Source: Hydnum rufescens UP504 (taxonomy: Eukaryota; Basidiomycota; Agaricomycetes; Cantharellales; Hydnaceae). From it: 64,000 nt of DNA. Position 1 is the stretch's first letter, and every line of letters starts with the position of its first letter. The notes below the pieces were generated by a model. It was not told the origin of the DNA. It saw only the letters and a program-made list of their open reading frames with translations, and made no database searches. A program made the position numbers and the translations under genes. Of this stretch, positions 48,877-59,475 are shown piece after piece. Where the stretch lies: NCBI GenBank assembly GCA_014904985.1, contig MU129041.1, positions 36,894 to 100,893 on the forward strand, read 5' to 3'.

Positions 48877-49756
48877 TCAGGCTGGTCAGCCAATTATCCA
48901 TGTCTAATTAGATATCATTAGCCTTGCATTTATCTAGTATAATAAGATACATTTCCATGGGGGCCCCTAGGGACCCCTCATGTATGATTATCATCTGTGC
49001 CCATATGCTGAGGGGCCCCCACTCTTGATGTAGGGGCCCCAGGGGTCCCACAGCCATGTTTAAGGCCTAGAAATGGCCTCAGACCCTACTCCGAAGGGGC
49101 CCCTGCATGTGCAGCAGGGGCCCCTGTGTGCATGGCAGGGGCCCCTGTGTGTACAGCAGGGGCCCCTGTGCATATGGCCTGAGTCTCTAAGAGTAGAGTC
49201 CCCTTACTTCTTAGAGTTCAATATAGGGACAGACAAACTAGATATTGATATAGTAGTACACATAGTAAAAAGATATCTAGAGTCAAGGAATCACTCATCC
49301 TCACTGTCAGTGCCATTAGACTGACTACCTTCATCACTTGAGAGTCCCTGCTGATGGGTATAGTCAGCAGCAGCAAGGATTGCACTATCAGCAAGCACAA
49401 GTGGAGGTTCAAGTTCAAAATCCTCCTCATCATCAGAGCTGTCCACTTCAAAAACCAGGGAGACACCACCTGATTGTGAATTTGTGTGCCTTTGGGAACC
49501 CCTCAACTTGCCAGGCAGAGCCACATTCAAAGCATCAATAGCCTGACCCCACCTCTTCCCCAAATCACAGAGGGTTTGAATGTGTTCTCAAAGGAAGAAC
49601 TTAAGATCATCATCTGGAATAATTTATACACAATTAGGGCCTCGGAAAGCTGGGAGGAAAACCATACAAACACACCTTGACATGCATTTGAAGCTGCCAT
49701 CAATGCAGCAGATTTGTCTTCAAACCATTGCTGCAGTGAGTAGCTTTCTCAGTTGC
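48877..49756 (-). mobile_element. KDZ element fragment (3' coding end), copy 2
   Basis: It starts CAGGCTGGTCAGCCAATTAT like copy 1, followed by GGGGCCCC-rich subterminal sequence. Minus-strand coding shows VDSSDDEEDFELEP and an acidic Ser-rich tail, as in copy 1. An LTR retrotransposon truncates it at 49756. Confidence 0.7.
49020..49180. repeat. GGGGCCCC tandem palindromes, KDZ copy 2
   Basis: Four near-perfect units of about 22 bp, AGGGGCCCCTGTGTG plus a variable part, at 49095-49180. A further GGGGCCCC motif occurs near 49030. Confidence 0.75.
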
Positions 49757-50386
49757 TGTCAGAGTTCATCCGTTTCCCAGTTAATTCCAGTTTTGTTTCT
49801 GGTTTGTTTCTGGTTTTGGTTCTGGCCTGTTTCTGATTTGTCCCTGCCTCCATTTCATTTCCCCTTCATTTCCTCATTTCCTTTACTTCTGGTTCCCACA
49901 CACTTACCCCTGGCCCTGTCCCTGTTCCCTCCACTTTCCCATCCCCTGCCCACTCCCCCTCTTGTGCCTGCCCCCCTGTAACCACCTCTCATTAAGCAAT
50001 CAACCCCCTGTAGTATAGGAACTATGTATAAGTAGTCCAGGGTGACATCCAGAGACTCAGCTTTGGTCTCTCAGGATTTCCACTTCTACTCCAGACTACA
50101 GGTTAGCCTCACTGTACCTATTCCCTTAATGTTAATCTCAGGATTTCTGCTTCTACTCCAGACTACAGCTCCGAGTGTTTTCCAGCTGACTTCACAAGCT
50201 TAAAGACTGCTGTGCTCACTTCCACCCAGACCCTTCCGGGCTGCAGGATTCCTCTTCCATTCTCCTGTCTCTTACTATCTTACTCTCACCCAGATTCATT
50301 CAGACTCGGCTGGACTTACACCAGACTAGCTGGATTTATTTGTGTTTACACTTGTTTGGTGCTCTCATCACAGTGTGGCCCTGACA
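49757..50386 (+). mobile_element. 5' LTR of Ty3/gypsy element 1
   Basis: 630 bp from TGTCAGAGTTCATCC to GTGGCCCTGACA, with TGTCAG/CTGACA tips as in the solo LTRs. Preceding bases are GTTGC. It contains repeated CTCAGGATTTCCACTTCTAC motifs. The matching 3' LTR was not found. Confidence 0.75.
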
Positions 50387-50465
50387 GAAGACCAAAGCTC
50401 TCTCATGAGCCCACCATCTGGATGGCTCAGCACTGCCGATTTTCCACCCACTCCTCATTCTGAAA

Positions 50466-52837
50466 TGTCTGACAGCACTCCAGTAGCCATCACTGCAGAC
50501 CACCTCCAACACCTCCTCACTCAACTCCAACAACAGAATGCTGCCCTTCAAGAAGAACTGGATGACATGCAGAACCAAGGCACACACATCACAGGCTTTG
50601 TGTCTGCTGCAGTTCAGCAGACCCTCCAACAGCAACCCCCACCTACCCAATCCACTCATGAGGCCAAGGCAGCAGACCCCAAACTGTTCTCAGGAGACTG
50701 GAAGAAGACAGAAGGTTTCCTGTGCTCCATCTGGCTAAATATTGCTCTCCAGCCCAGAGTCTACCCCATGGAGCTGCGCAAAATCCTATACACCCTCTCC
50801 TGGATGAAGGACAGAACTGCTGGAGCATGGGTGGAAAGCCTTTCCACCTCTTTCCTGGACCCTGAGACTCAACCCATATGAGACCTTCGAGGAGTTCCTG
50901 GTTGCCTTTGAGAGCGCCTTTGGGGAGCCAGATCAAGAGTTCACTGCTTGGTCCCAACTTTGGAACCTGAAGCAGGGAAAGATGTCCACTGAGGAGTACA
51001 CCGTGCACTTTGATGCCTTGGCAGGTCAAACTGGCTTTGGAGAAGAGGCCCTTATCGATGCATACTAATGAGGACTCAATGAACGATTGCTGGAGAAAAT
51101 GCACCTCAGCGACCTACTGGAGACCCTCAGAGGATGGCAGGACATGGCATGCCGGCTGGACAACTTATACCTCTGGTTCCAACAGGCCACAGTGGGCATG
51201 AACCCCTATGCACCGAGGAACCCTCCAACACCCATGGAGAAGCCCGGATGACACCCCCTGCCCCCAGGCCAACCCCAGTGCCTCCCATGGCTACACATTC
51301 CTCATCAACTTTGTTTGCCCCCATGGATGTAGACTCCACACAGAAGCAAGAGGCATGATGGTGTTACAACTGCCAGGAGCTGGGACACATCTCTCATGAC
51401 TGCCTGCACCCATGAAAGCCACAACAATTCATCCAGGCAACAGAAGACATTGGAACAATTGTCTGTGAGGAACTATGGAAGCTGTTCCCACCTGCAAAGG
51501 ACACACCAGAACCCTCAGGATCTACTCCACAGGGTTTTCCCAATGGTCAGCAGTGAAGGATGCATCCTGCTTGACCACCAGATTCACCCCCCTCCAAAAC
51601 TGTACATATGGAATCAGAAATGACATGTTTTTCTCTGATGACGAGAGTGATGATTCTGAAAATGTATCCACCTATACCAACCCCATTTATAGCCCTCCAC
51701 CCTCAATCTGCCTCCTCTCCGAAGATCCTAGACAAGCCACAGAAGTCAAGGTGAAAATCCAATCACCCCAGACAGGAACCATCTGCACCGGAACTGCTCT
51801 ACTGGACTCTGGAGCAACTGGGATGTTCATGGACCCGGCCTTTGCAAAGGAGAATGGACTAGATGTATGGCCGCTCGCCCACCCCACCCCAGTCTACAAT
51901 GTCAATGGAACACTCAATGAGATGGGGTCTGTCCACGAAGAAGTAGAAGTCATCCTCTGGATTGACAACCACTCCAAATGGGTGGTGTTCTCCGTGATCA
52001 GACTGGGTAAAACCAAATTGATCATAGGGCACACCTGGCTCCACCACCACAACCCAGAGATCGACTGGACAACAGGGAAGCTGACGCTGACCCAATGCCT
52101 GTCTGACTGCCGAGCAATGATCCAGAGAATACAGAATACAGAATGCCAATGAGAGAGGTGGTCAGAAAGCTGTGGAGACACCCCAGAATGAGCCTGCACC
52201 ACTGGACAATGATGACAAGACCCTGACCTTGGAAAAAGGGATGCTATTTTTGCAGCCTACTTCCCTGATGACAGCGAACACTCCAAAATCATCTGAGCAA
52301 CATCCACCCCTTCTCAGAGGTTGGCAGAGGCCACTAAGGTGAAAGCAAACAAACCTGCCAAAACCTTTGAGGAGCTTGTACCCAAGGAATTCTGTGACTT
52401 CCAAGATGTGTTCTCCAAAGACTCCTTTGACCAACTCCCCACCTGGAAGCCATGGACCACCACATCGAATTTCAAGAAGGAACTCAGCTACCTCCTCCCA
52501 CCAAACTGTTCCTGCTGTCCCCAGGTGAACAGAAAGAACTTGATGACTTCCTGAAGGAGAATCTCGCTTCCAGTCGAATCTGTCTGTCAAAGTCTCCAAT
52601 GGCTGCTCCAGTGTTCTTTGTGAAGAAAAAGGATGCAGGGTTCTGCCTAGTCCAGGACTACTGGAAGCTCAATGACATCACAGTTAGGGATGCATACCCC
52701 TTACCCCTGATTTCTGATGTCATCAATTGACTCTGTGGAGCCAAAGTGTTCAGGAAACTTGACCTCTGGTGGGGATTCCAGAACATCTGGATGGCAGAAG
52801 GAGATGAATGGAAAGCAGCATTCCAGACAAACTGAGC
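50466..52837 (+). pseudogene. Ty3/gypsy gag-protease-RT, truncated and frameshifted
   Basis: ATG 50466 begins MSDSTPVAITADHLQ with a Gln-rich coiled region. The gag continues in another frame as NPYETFEEFLVAFESAFGEP, then to a zinc knuckle CYNCQELGHISHDC (about 51363-51404) preceded by an in-frame TGA at 51356. The aspartic protease has LLDSGATGMFMD. Reverse transcriptase shows PMAAPVFFVKKKDAGFCLVQ, YWKLNDITVRDAYPLPLI and KVFRKLDLWWGFQNIW, and stops at 52837 where another element begins. The YxDD box, RNase H and integrase are missing. Confidence 0.8.
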
Positions 52838-52985
52838 AGGCTGGTCAGTCACAGGGGGGACCTAATTTAGGTACCACTTTCAGGGCAGAAAATGGTACCT
52901 AAGAGGTCCCCCAAACCTTACAGCTGAAATCAGGCCATTTCAATTCAGTTTTTGGCCATCTGTCAGCCAATCCATGGCTGTGCTA
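52838..52985. mobile_element. Element end CAGGCTGGTCAG truncating RT
   Basis: Starts CAGGCTGGTCAGTCACAGG, then GGTACC/GGTACC inverted motifs at 52867-52905. It shares its tip with the KDZ ends and with the element at 59475. No matching right end was found within several kb. Confidence 0.5.
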
Positions 52986-53075
52986 GATTATTTATTATTA
53001 TTATTATTTGTTTACTATTTATTATTATTATTACTACTATTATTATTATTATTACTACTATTATTATATACATAT
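52985..53075. repeat. ATT/ATTACT microsatellite
   Basis: Long run of TTATTATTATTATTACTACT-type trinucleotide repeats. Confidence 0.9.
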
Positions 53076-53139
53076 TATCCCCCCTGGGGTCTGCCACCAC
53101 AGGGGGGGGGCATGGTTCCTGCAGGTCACACATCTGCAT

Positions 53140-54430
53140 ATACCCACCACACCTGCCGCAGCAGGTGGGGTTCATATGCCCTGGTCAGGGCTGGTTCCAT
53201 TTGGGCGCTCCCTTGAGGGAGCAGGTTTTCATTTGTTGTCCTTCATTTGTTCGTGTGTAACCGGGTGCGGGGTTTCATTGGGGTCCTGGCATCCGCAGGT
53301 TTGGGCTTGTGGCTGCGTATTTTTGCGCATTGGGGTGGGACATCTTGACCTAGAATAGTAAATATGTTAATTAAAAATTAAAACTCACACAAGAAGAGCA
53401 GTGACTGCTGCTCTTCTTGCACAGTTGTAGCTATTAAAAACAATATACCTTATATGGCCACACACCTGCCGCAGCGGGTGTGTGGCTCATCCACCCCTGT
53501 TGGGGCCTGGGCTCTGGTCCCTTGAGGGGGTGTCGTCAAAGGCCCCGTTCGTGGGGTTGTTCGTGGCTTTTGTTCGCGGCGTGTTCATGGATTCGTGGTG
53601 GGCTGGGCTTGGGTTCTAGTCTAGGATCTAAAGAAACCAATACTAAGTTAGTCAGACATCAATGCAGTGCAAAAAGAGCAGCTCATGCTGCTCTTTTTGC
53701 ACCACAAGAATAAAAAATAAAACAAAAAAACAAAACTAACCTTGTAGTACCCCACACCCGCTGTGACGGGTGCAGGGTACTGGGGCTGTGTACTCTGGGC
53801 TCGTTTGTAGGGCAGTTTGCATGGGTCCCCATCGTTTGGGTGTGGACAGGCGAGGCTGCTGGGGTTTTTGTGTCCACATTCATTCACGTGGGAAGGGATG
53901 ACCTACAATACAATGTTATATGTTAGTTAAAAGTTAAACACCATGCAAAAAGAGCAGCTTTTGCTGCTCTTTTTGCATGGGTGTAGCTACTGGGGGGCAG
54001 GACTCACCTTGAATAGTACCATGCCCGCCACAGCAGGTGTGGTACCTGGGGTCCTCATTTGGCACATTGGTGTGTCATGTTGGTGTGTGTCGCATTGGCA
54101 CATGCCATGTTGGCACATGCTGTGTTGCCATGTGTCGCATTGGCATGTGTCATGTTGGCACATGTCATGTTGGCGCATGTCATGCTAGTGCATGTTGTGG
54201 TGGTGTGTGTTGTGTTGCTGTGCATTGCATTGCTGTCTGATCCCTTGTTGTTTCATGGGTTTCCGTCATACCCTGGACAAGTCAACCTAGAATAATAAAT
54301 GAATCATTAGTATAAAAATTCAAAGCAATGCAAAAAGAGCAGCTTTTGCTGCTCTTTTTGTGCTGTTGTATCTACTAAAAAACACTCACCTTGTGACCAC
54401 ACACCCACAACAGCAGGTGTGTGGTCATGT
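53140..54430 (-). repeat. Hairpin-intron array, minus-strand arm
   Basis: Four units on the minus strand. Each has an exon-like block ending in a G+C-rich palindrome (type CCACACACCTGCTG...GGTGTGTGG) a few bases before a donor. An intron-like segment follows: 54287-54389 (103 nt), 53903-54007 (105), 53628-53740 (113), 53350-53448 (99). Three donors are GTGAGT or GTTAGT, and the last is GTATAT. Each intron contains a perfect hairpin GCAAAAAGAGCAGC...GCTGCTCTTTTTGC, a CTAAC/CTAAT-like branch site, and a TTNTAG or GTAG end. Exon blocks are 162-279 nt and not consistently divisible by three. One reads VNECGHKNPSSLACPHPNDG. Confidence 0.75.
54066..54240. repeat. Short-period repeat expanding one exon block
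   Basis: Degenerate tandem copies of about 15 bp, type CATGTTGGCACATGT, make this exon-like block 279 nt instead of about 160. Confidence 0.75.
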
Positions 54431-55010
54431 GGTTGCCTTTCCAGGTGGTTGCCTGTTGTGGTTGCAGAGATGCAGAAGGAGATGCAAACTCAATGCCAGC
54501 AACTGCCAGGAGTTAAAAAGCACCCAAGTGCCATGCTACAGGCAAAATCCATATTAATAGCAAGTACCTAGATGTGAAATAAATACTATATAATATATAT
54601 TTGTCCAAAAATGAAAAGAAGATGACGATAATAAGTCAGAGCTCAAACAAGGCACAATATGCCTAATTGAGAATGGATTGCGCCACTTCTATGAGTCATA
54701 ATTGGCCCAAATTAAGATATAAGAATATTTTAATTTGGGCCAATTATGACTCATAGAAGTGGCCCAATCCATTCTCAATTAGGCATATTGTGCCTTGTTT
54801 GAGCTCTGACTTATTATTGTCATCTTCTTTTCATTTTTGGACAAATATATATTATATAGTATTTATTTCACGTCTAGGTACTTGCTATTAATATGGATTT
54901 TGCCTGTAGCACGGCACTTGGGCACTTTTAACTCCTGGCAATTGCCGGTGTTGAATTGCACAACTACACAGCCACACCCAGCAACCGCCCAGAAAGGCAA
55001 CCACATGACC
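54431..55010. repeat. Central inverted repeat of hairpin-intron array
   Basis: Long arms pair around 54723 (left copy of CCATATTAATAGCAAGTACC at about 54550, inverted right copy near 54880). Symmetry continues outward into the flanking introns (54287-54389 against 55044-55148), so the whole locus is a palindrome of at least 0.86 kb. Confidence 0.85.
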
Positions 55011-55960
55011 ACACACCTGCTGTTGTGGGTGTGTGGTCATAAGGTGAGTTTCTTTTTTAGTCTATATCATGGTGCAAAAAGAGTAGCAAAGGCTACTCTT
55101 TTTGCATTGCTTTGAGCTCTTATACTAACATGGTTTTGAGTATTTTAGATTATGGTCTGAGGCCTGGGACAAAAACCTGCCACATGATGAGGGGCTGCAC
55201 AGCAAGAACAAAACCAAAACAAACAACAGACCACCCAATGGGTGGCCCCAGGAACCACCCACCCGCCACAGTGGGTGTGTGGTATGATTTAAGGTGAGTT
55301 CCCCCCCCTCCAATCGATACTGTAGCACAAAAAGAGCAGCGAAAGCTGCTCTTTTTGTGCTGCATTAAACTTCGTCACTAACACCCTTTATTATTATTTT
55401 AGGTCCTAGCCCTGGGTCCAGGTGACAAACGACAAGACCCCACCAGAGCCCCCACGGCAACACACCAAACGAAACCCCCCGAAACAGAACAACGCCAAAC
55501 AAAGGCCCAAGAGGTGGCAATGTGAACCACACACCCACTGCAGCGGGTGTGTGGTTCTATATAAGGTAAGTAAGGCTGTACACCCTCAACAGCGCAAAAA
55601 GAGCAGCAAATGCTGCTCTTTTTGCACTGGTTTTAATTCCCTAACTAATACATCTATTATTCTAGGCTATTGCTATAAATGAAGACCCATGAAACAAACC
55701 CCCCCCGGAAACAATGACCCATCGAAACCCACAAACGATGATGCACCGAAAGAAGACACAAAGCAATGCCAGAACCTGCATGAACCACACATCCGCTACG
55801 GCGGGTGTGTGGTTCTATACAAGGTAAGTAAGATGGTGCACCCACAATGGCGTAAAAAGAGCAGCAGATGCTGCTCTTTTTATGCTGGTTTTAATTTTTT
55901 ACTAACACGTTATTTATTATTCTAGGTTATCACCTTACTACCAACAGCAAAATGAAGACC
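55011..55960 (+). repeat. Hairpin-intron array, plus-strand arm
   Basis: Introns 55044-55148 (105 nt), 55294-55402 (109), 55566-55665 (100) and 55824-55925 (102). Each has a GTGAGT or GTAAGT donor, a hairpin centred 40-55 nt in, TACTAACA/CTAACTAAT branch sequences, and a TTAG or CTAG acceptor. Exon blocks of 145, 163 and 158 nt end in the same palindrome. Two read EPHTHCSGCVVLYK and EPHIRYGGCVVLYK just before the donor. Exon lengths do not keep one frame, so protein coding across units is unlikely. Confidence 0.75.
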
Positions 55961-56059
55961 TGCCAAAGGAACCACCCCCTGGTGGAAATGACAACACCCC
56001 AGCCAAATGAAAACCAACAATGCAACCCACCAAAACAATGAGTGCCGAATGAAACCCAC

Positions 56060-57730
56060 CAACAATGACCGGTATAGAAGAAGGGTTGGGAGCTCCAATG
56101 ACTGTCAAATCAAAATCTGGTTCAGCCAGTGTGTAGATGGGAGACTGTGTTTCTGTTTATTCAAATGGGTTGGTTCACTTCAATGGTTGATCACTCTCTG
56201 CAAGATATGTTTGTGTTTATTGGAGAATGGAATGTGATATGGACTAGCAATAGTCAACAATATATCATAGATGCTTATAGGAAGGCTTATATGTCGTATG
56301 GAATGCTTATAGAAAGGCTTATATGTGGAGGATGCTTATGGAAAGGCTTATACATCTGGGATGCTTGTGGAAAGGCTTATACATGTTTGTGTTGTGTTTG
56401 TTCATTTACTGATATTTGTGTGTCCTTGTTTATGTCCTCCTAGTCAAAATGCGGATATCTGTGGGCTGTAGAATGGTCAGTGCTTGGTTAGTTTGGTTAG
56501 TATGCTTCAATCTTCTTTCCTGACTCATATTTTGTTATGCTTACCTTTTCCTTGGATGTCCAGCAACTCTAACCTTAGGTTCTGCAACTATCCTTGGCTT
56601 CAGTATTTTGCATAGATGGCTTCCAGTGGCTTGGTCTCAACAACCTTGAAGATGACTTAGCTCCAGATGGCTTTAGATAGACAGTTCTTTAGATATTAAG
56701 CAGAATGGTAGACAGCAGTTGACAGTGGTTGATTTCCAGAGTGAGGAGATGGGGGGGAACAAGAAAATCTGCTAGCTTATATACCTATCTGAAGGTGGCT
56801 GTGCATGGAGCAAGAACAAAAGAGTAATAAAGCTATGAGATCATAGTGATGTCATGGGGGAGTCATAGTGGAGTAGAACAAAAGAGTAATAAAGAAATGA
56901 TGTCATAGTGATGTCATAGCTGAGTCATCCATAGAGTGTGATGTCATAGTGATGTCATTCATAAAGAGAACAAAAGGATTCATAAAGGAAATGATGTCAC
57001 TAGTTTGCTGAGCTTGTGGAGTGGTTGGAGCATGATGTCACTGACCATGTGGAGCATTCTGGGAGGCGAAATGAAGGGACATCTCTGGGTTCTGGAGATT
57101 AATCTGAGCCTAGTCCAGTGGTTAAGGTGTTTTTGTTACTGGTTAATAAAAGGAACAAGTGCATGGTGTGGGATTCGATGCAGAGACAGCAGTTTGAATC
57201 TGTAATAGGCGTTCTTGGTACCATTCAATGCGGACTTTTAACAGCTTTCTGGGCACGGCAGTTCTGAGCAGATCGGATGCGAACTGACAGAGAAATTCAT
57301 TTTTTACTGATGGGTGTTGATTCTGATAGTAATATTGTTCTGTAGAGTTCAGTTTTAATCTGTTCTTCATGCGCTCAGTACTGTTGGATGCGGATTCTTT
57401 ATATCTTTCCAGGCGTGGTTGTTCTGAGAGGATTGAATGCGAACTGACGGAGAAATTCATTTTTTACTGGAAATCCCGGATTTTGATAGTAAAAGCGGCC
57501 TGGAGAGTGCAGTTTTGGTCCATTTGACTTGTGTTTGGTACCATTCGAAAGGTGTGAATCGTAGCTTTCTAAGCGTTATATGGGCGTACCTCTCCGATCA
57601 AAACTGACGGAGTTATAGAACGAATTTGGTTTCTGCATGTAGCCATAATTAATTTTATAATTGGTCATGTGATCATCCAATGGCTGGAAGTAGTGTAATT
57701 TCACATTTTCTGATACTGGATGTTTTTATC
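56060..57730. mobile_element. LTR-derived insertion splitting the hairpin-intron array
   Basis: 56992 to about 57380 matches 63620-64000 (the 5' LTR side of element 2), for example TGCTGAGCTTGTGGAGTGG and CTTTCTGGGC. 56840-56990 has repeated TGATGTCA and GAACAAAAGAGTAATAAAG. 56268-56386 has four copies of a unit of about 28 bp (GATGCTTATGGAAAGGCTTA). Exact ends and target duplication were not resolved. No gene was seen. Confidence 0.55.
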
Positions 57731-58193
57731 TTCCACACCAGCCAATGATCACCCACCAAACAAAACCCCCAAACAAGAACATACAGTGCAAGACCATGGG
57801 ACCCGACAAACCACACACCCACAGAAGCAGGTGTGTGGTAATTTTAAGGTAAGTAATATCTAGGTATAAACGTGATTGCCCAAAGGAGCAGCATAAGCTG
57901 CTCCTTTGGTGTAGCTTCTTTTTTTCTTTTTTACTAACATGTTATTTATTTATTATCCTGGTTTCTAGGTTCTCATCTGAACCCACGACCCCCACCAACC
58001 TCCCTAACCATGACAAATCACCACACCCAACCAGCGAACTGAGGAGTGAAACTGGGCCAGACCACACACCCACTGCGGCGGGTGTGTGGTCATCTAAGGT
58101 GAGTCCCATTCCCCATAGATATAGTGGCACAAAAAGAGCAGTGACAGCTGCTCTTTTTGTGTCACTTTTAACTTTTTACTAATCTAAATTTTT
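57731..58193 (+). repeat. Hairpin-intron array, continuation
   Basis: Intron 57849-57968 (120 nt, hairpin CAAAGGAGCAGC/GCTGCTCCTTTG), exon block 130 nt, then intron 58099 onwards with hairpin and branch sequence TACTAATCTAA but no acceptor, because an element begins at about 58194. Confidence 0.75.
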
Positions 58194-59475
58194 TCCACCT
58201 TGGTCAGCCAGTTATGACACCTACCTTAGGTGGAAAAACAAGGCATTTTTAATACCTAACTAGGTCCCAAGCAATATGGAACATAATTGGGTCCAACTCA
58301 GGGTCTTTAATACCCCTGGCTTACAGACTTTGGGCCCAAGTTGGGCCCATTTGTGGCTACCTTGGCCCAACTTCACCTCATGCTGTAGTATGCCAAATAT
58401 AGTAATTATGTTGGCAGTTGGGGACAGTTGGTGGTTAGGGTTGGGATTGTCTGGAGTGTGGTTGGGAATGTCTACCCCCATGTCCAGTGAGGTTAGGGTT
58501 AGGGTTTGATCAATTACATAATAATGGGCTTATGTAGTACACCATAAGCTTAAATAATCAATTTCCATATTTGGATATATTACATAACCAATTTCCACAT
58601 TTGGGCATATTACATAATCAACTTCTATATATAGACATATTACATAATTAATTTCCATATTTGGATTATTACCTAATCAACTTCCATATTTGGAAGAATT
58701 ACCTAAGCTATTATATACAATATTACCTAATCTAATTATATAAGCAAAAAGCGGACCAAGGGGGGGCCCTAGGGGGGATTTGTTAAAAGCCTTGAGCCTT
58801 GTATGTTCCTCAGAATGTCTGTGTGCAAGGCTGATCCCCAGTTGTGGGATGTTTGAGTGTCATTCAATATATCACTTGTATTAAGTGACACTCAAACATC
58901 CCACAACTGGGGATCAGCCTTGCACACAGACATTCTGAGGAACATATAAGGCTCAAGGCTTTCAACAAATCCCCCCTGGGGCCCCCCCTTGGTCCACTTT
59001 TTTGCTTATACAATTAAATTAGGTAATATTGTATATAATAGCTTAGGTAATTCTTCCAAATATGGAAGTTGATTAGGTAATGATCCACATATGGAAATTA
59101 ATTATGTAATATGTCCATATATAGAAGTTGATTATGCAGTATGCCCAAATATGGAAATTGATTATGTAATATGTCCATATATAGAAGTTGGTTATGTACT
59201 ATGTCCATATATGGATATTGATTATTTAAGCACCAACTTACAGTATATTATTTTTTGTGGATGCTTATATAATATTGATTATATAATACATTATGTTACT
59301 ATTTATGGTTAGGACCAGTTGGGCCCAAATTTGGGCCCACATCTTGCTCAGGGGTAGGCTAATCAATTGTTTGGGCCAGAGTGGGGCCCAACTATATACA
59401 GACCTCCATAGGTATCAAATCTGCCCCAGATTGGTACCTAAGATAGGTATAAAAAGTGGCTGACCAGCCTGCAAT
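58194..59475. mobile_element. Non-autonomous element with CAGGCTGGTCAG tip and foldback core
   Basis: The right end, read on minus, is CAGGCTGGTCAGCCACTTT. The left end CACCTTGGTCAGCCAGTTAT is a diverged copy. The next segments of both ends also match (GACACCTACCTTAGGT against TACCTATCTTAGGTACC). A core palindrome is centred near 58870. Repeats of about 30 bp (TAATATGTCCATATATAGAA) flank it. No clear target duplication was found. It is carried into, and truncates, RT of element 2. Confidence 0.65.

Noticed and set aside
53008..53358. Open frames of poly-Tyr, poly-Ile or poly-Leu
   Set aside because: Products of the ATT microsatellite in different frames.
54837..55115. 92-codon open frame with a cysteine-containing end
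   Set aside because: It crosses the central inverted repeat and runs through a predicted intron donor. No conservation in other units.
58485..58510. Telomere-type repeat GGTTAGGGTTAGGGTTT
   Set aside because: Only about two and a half units, inside a non-autonomous element. Too short for an interstitial telomere.
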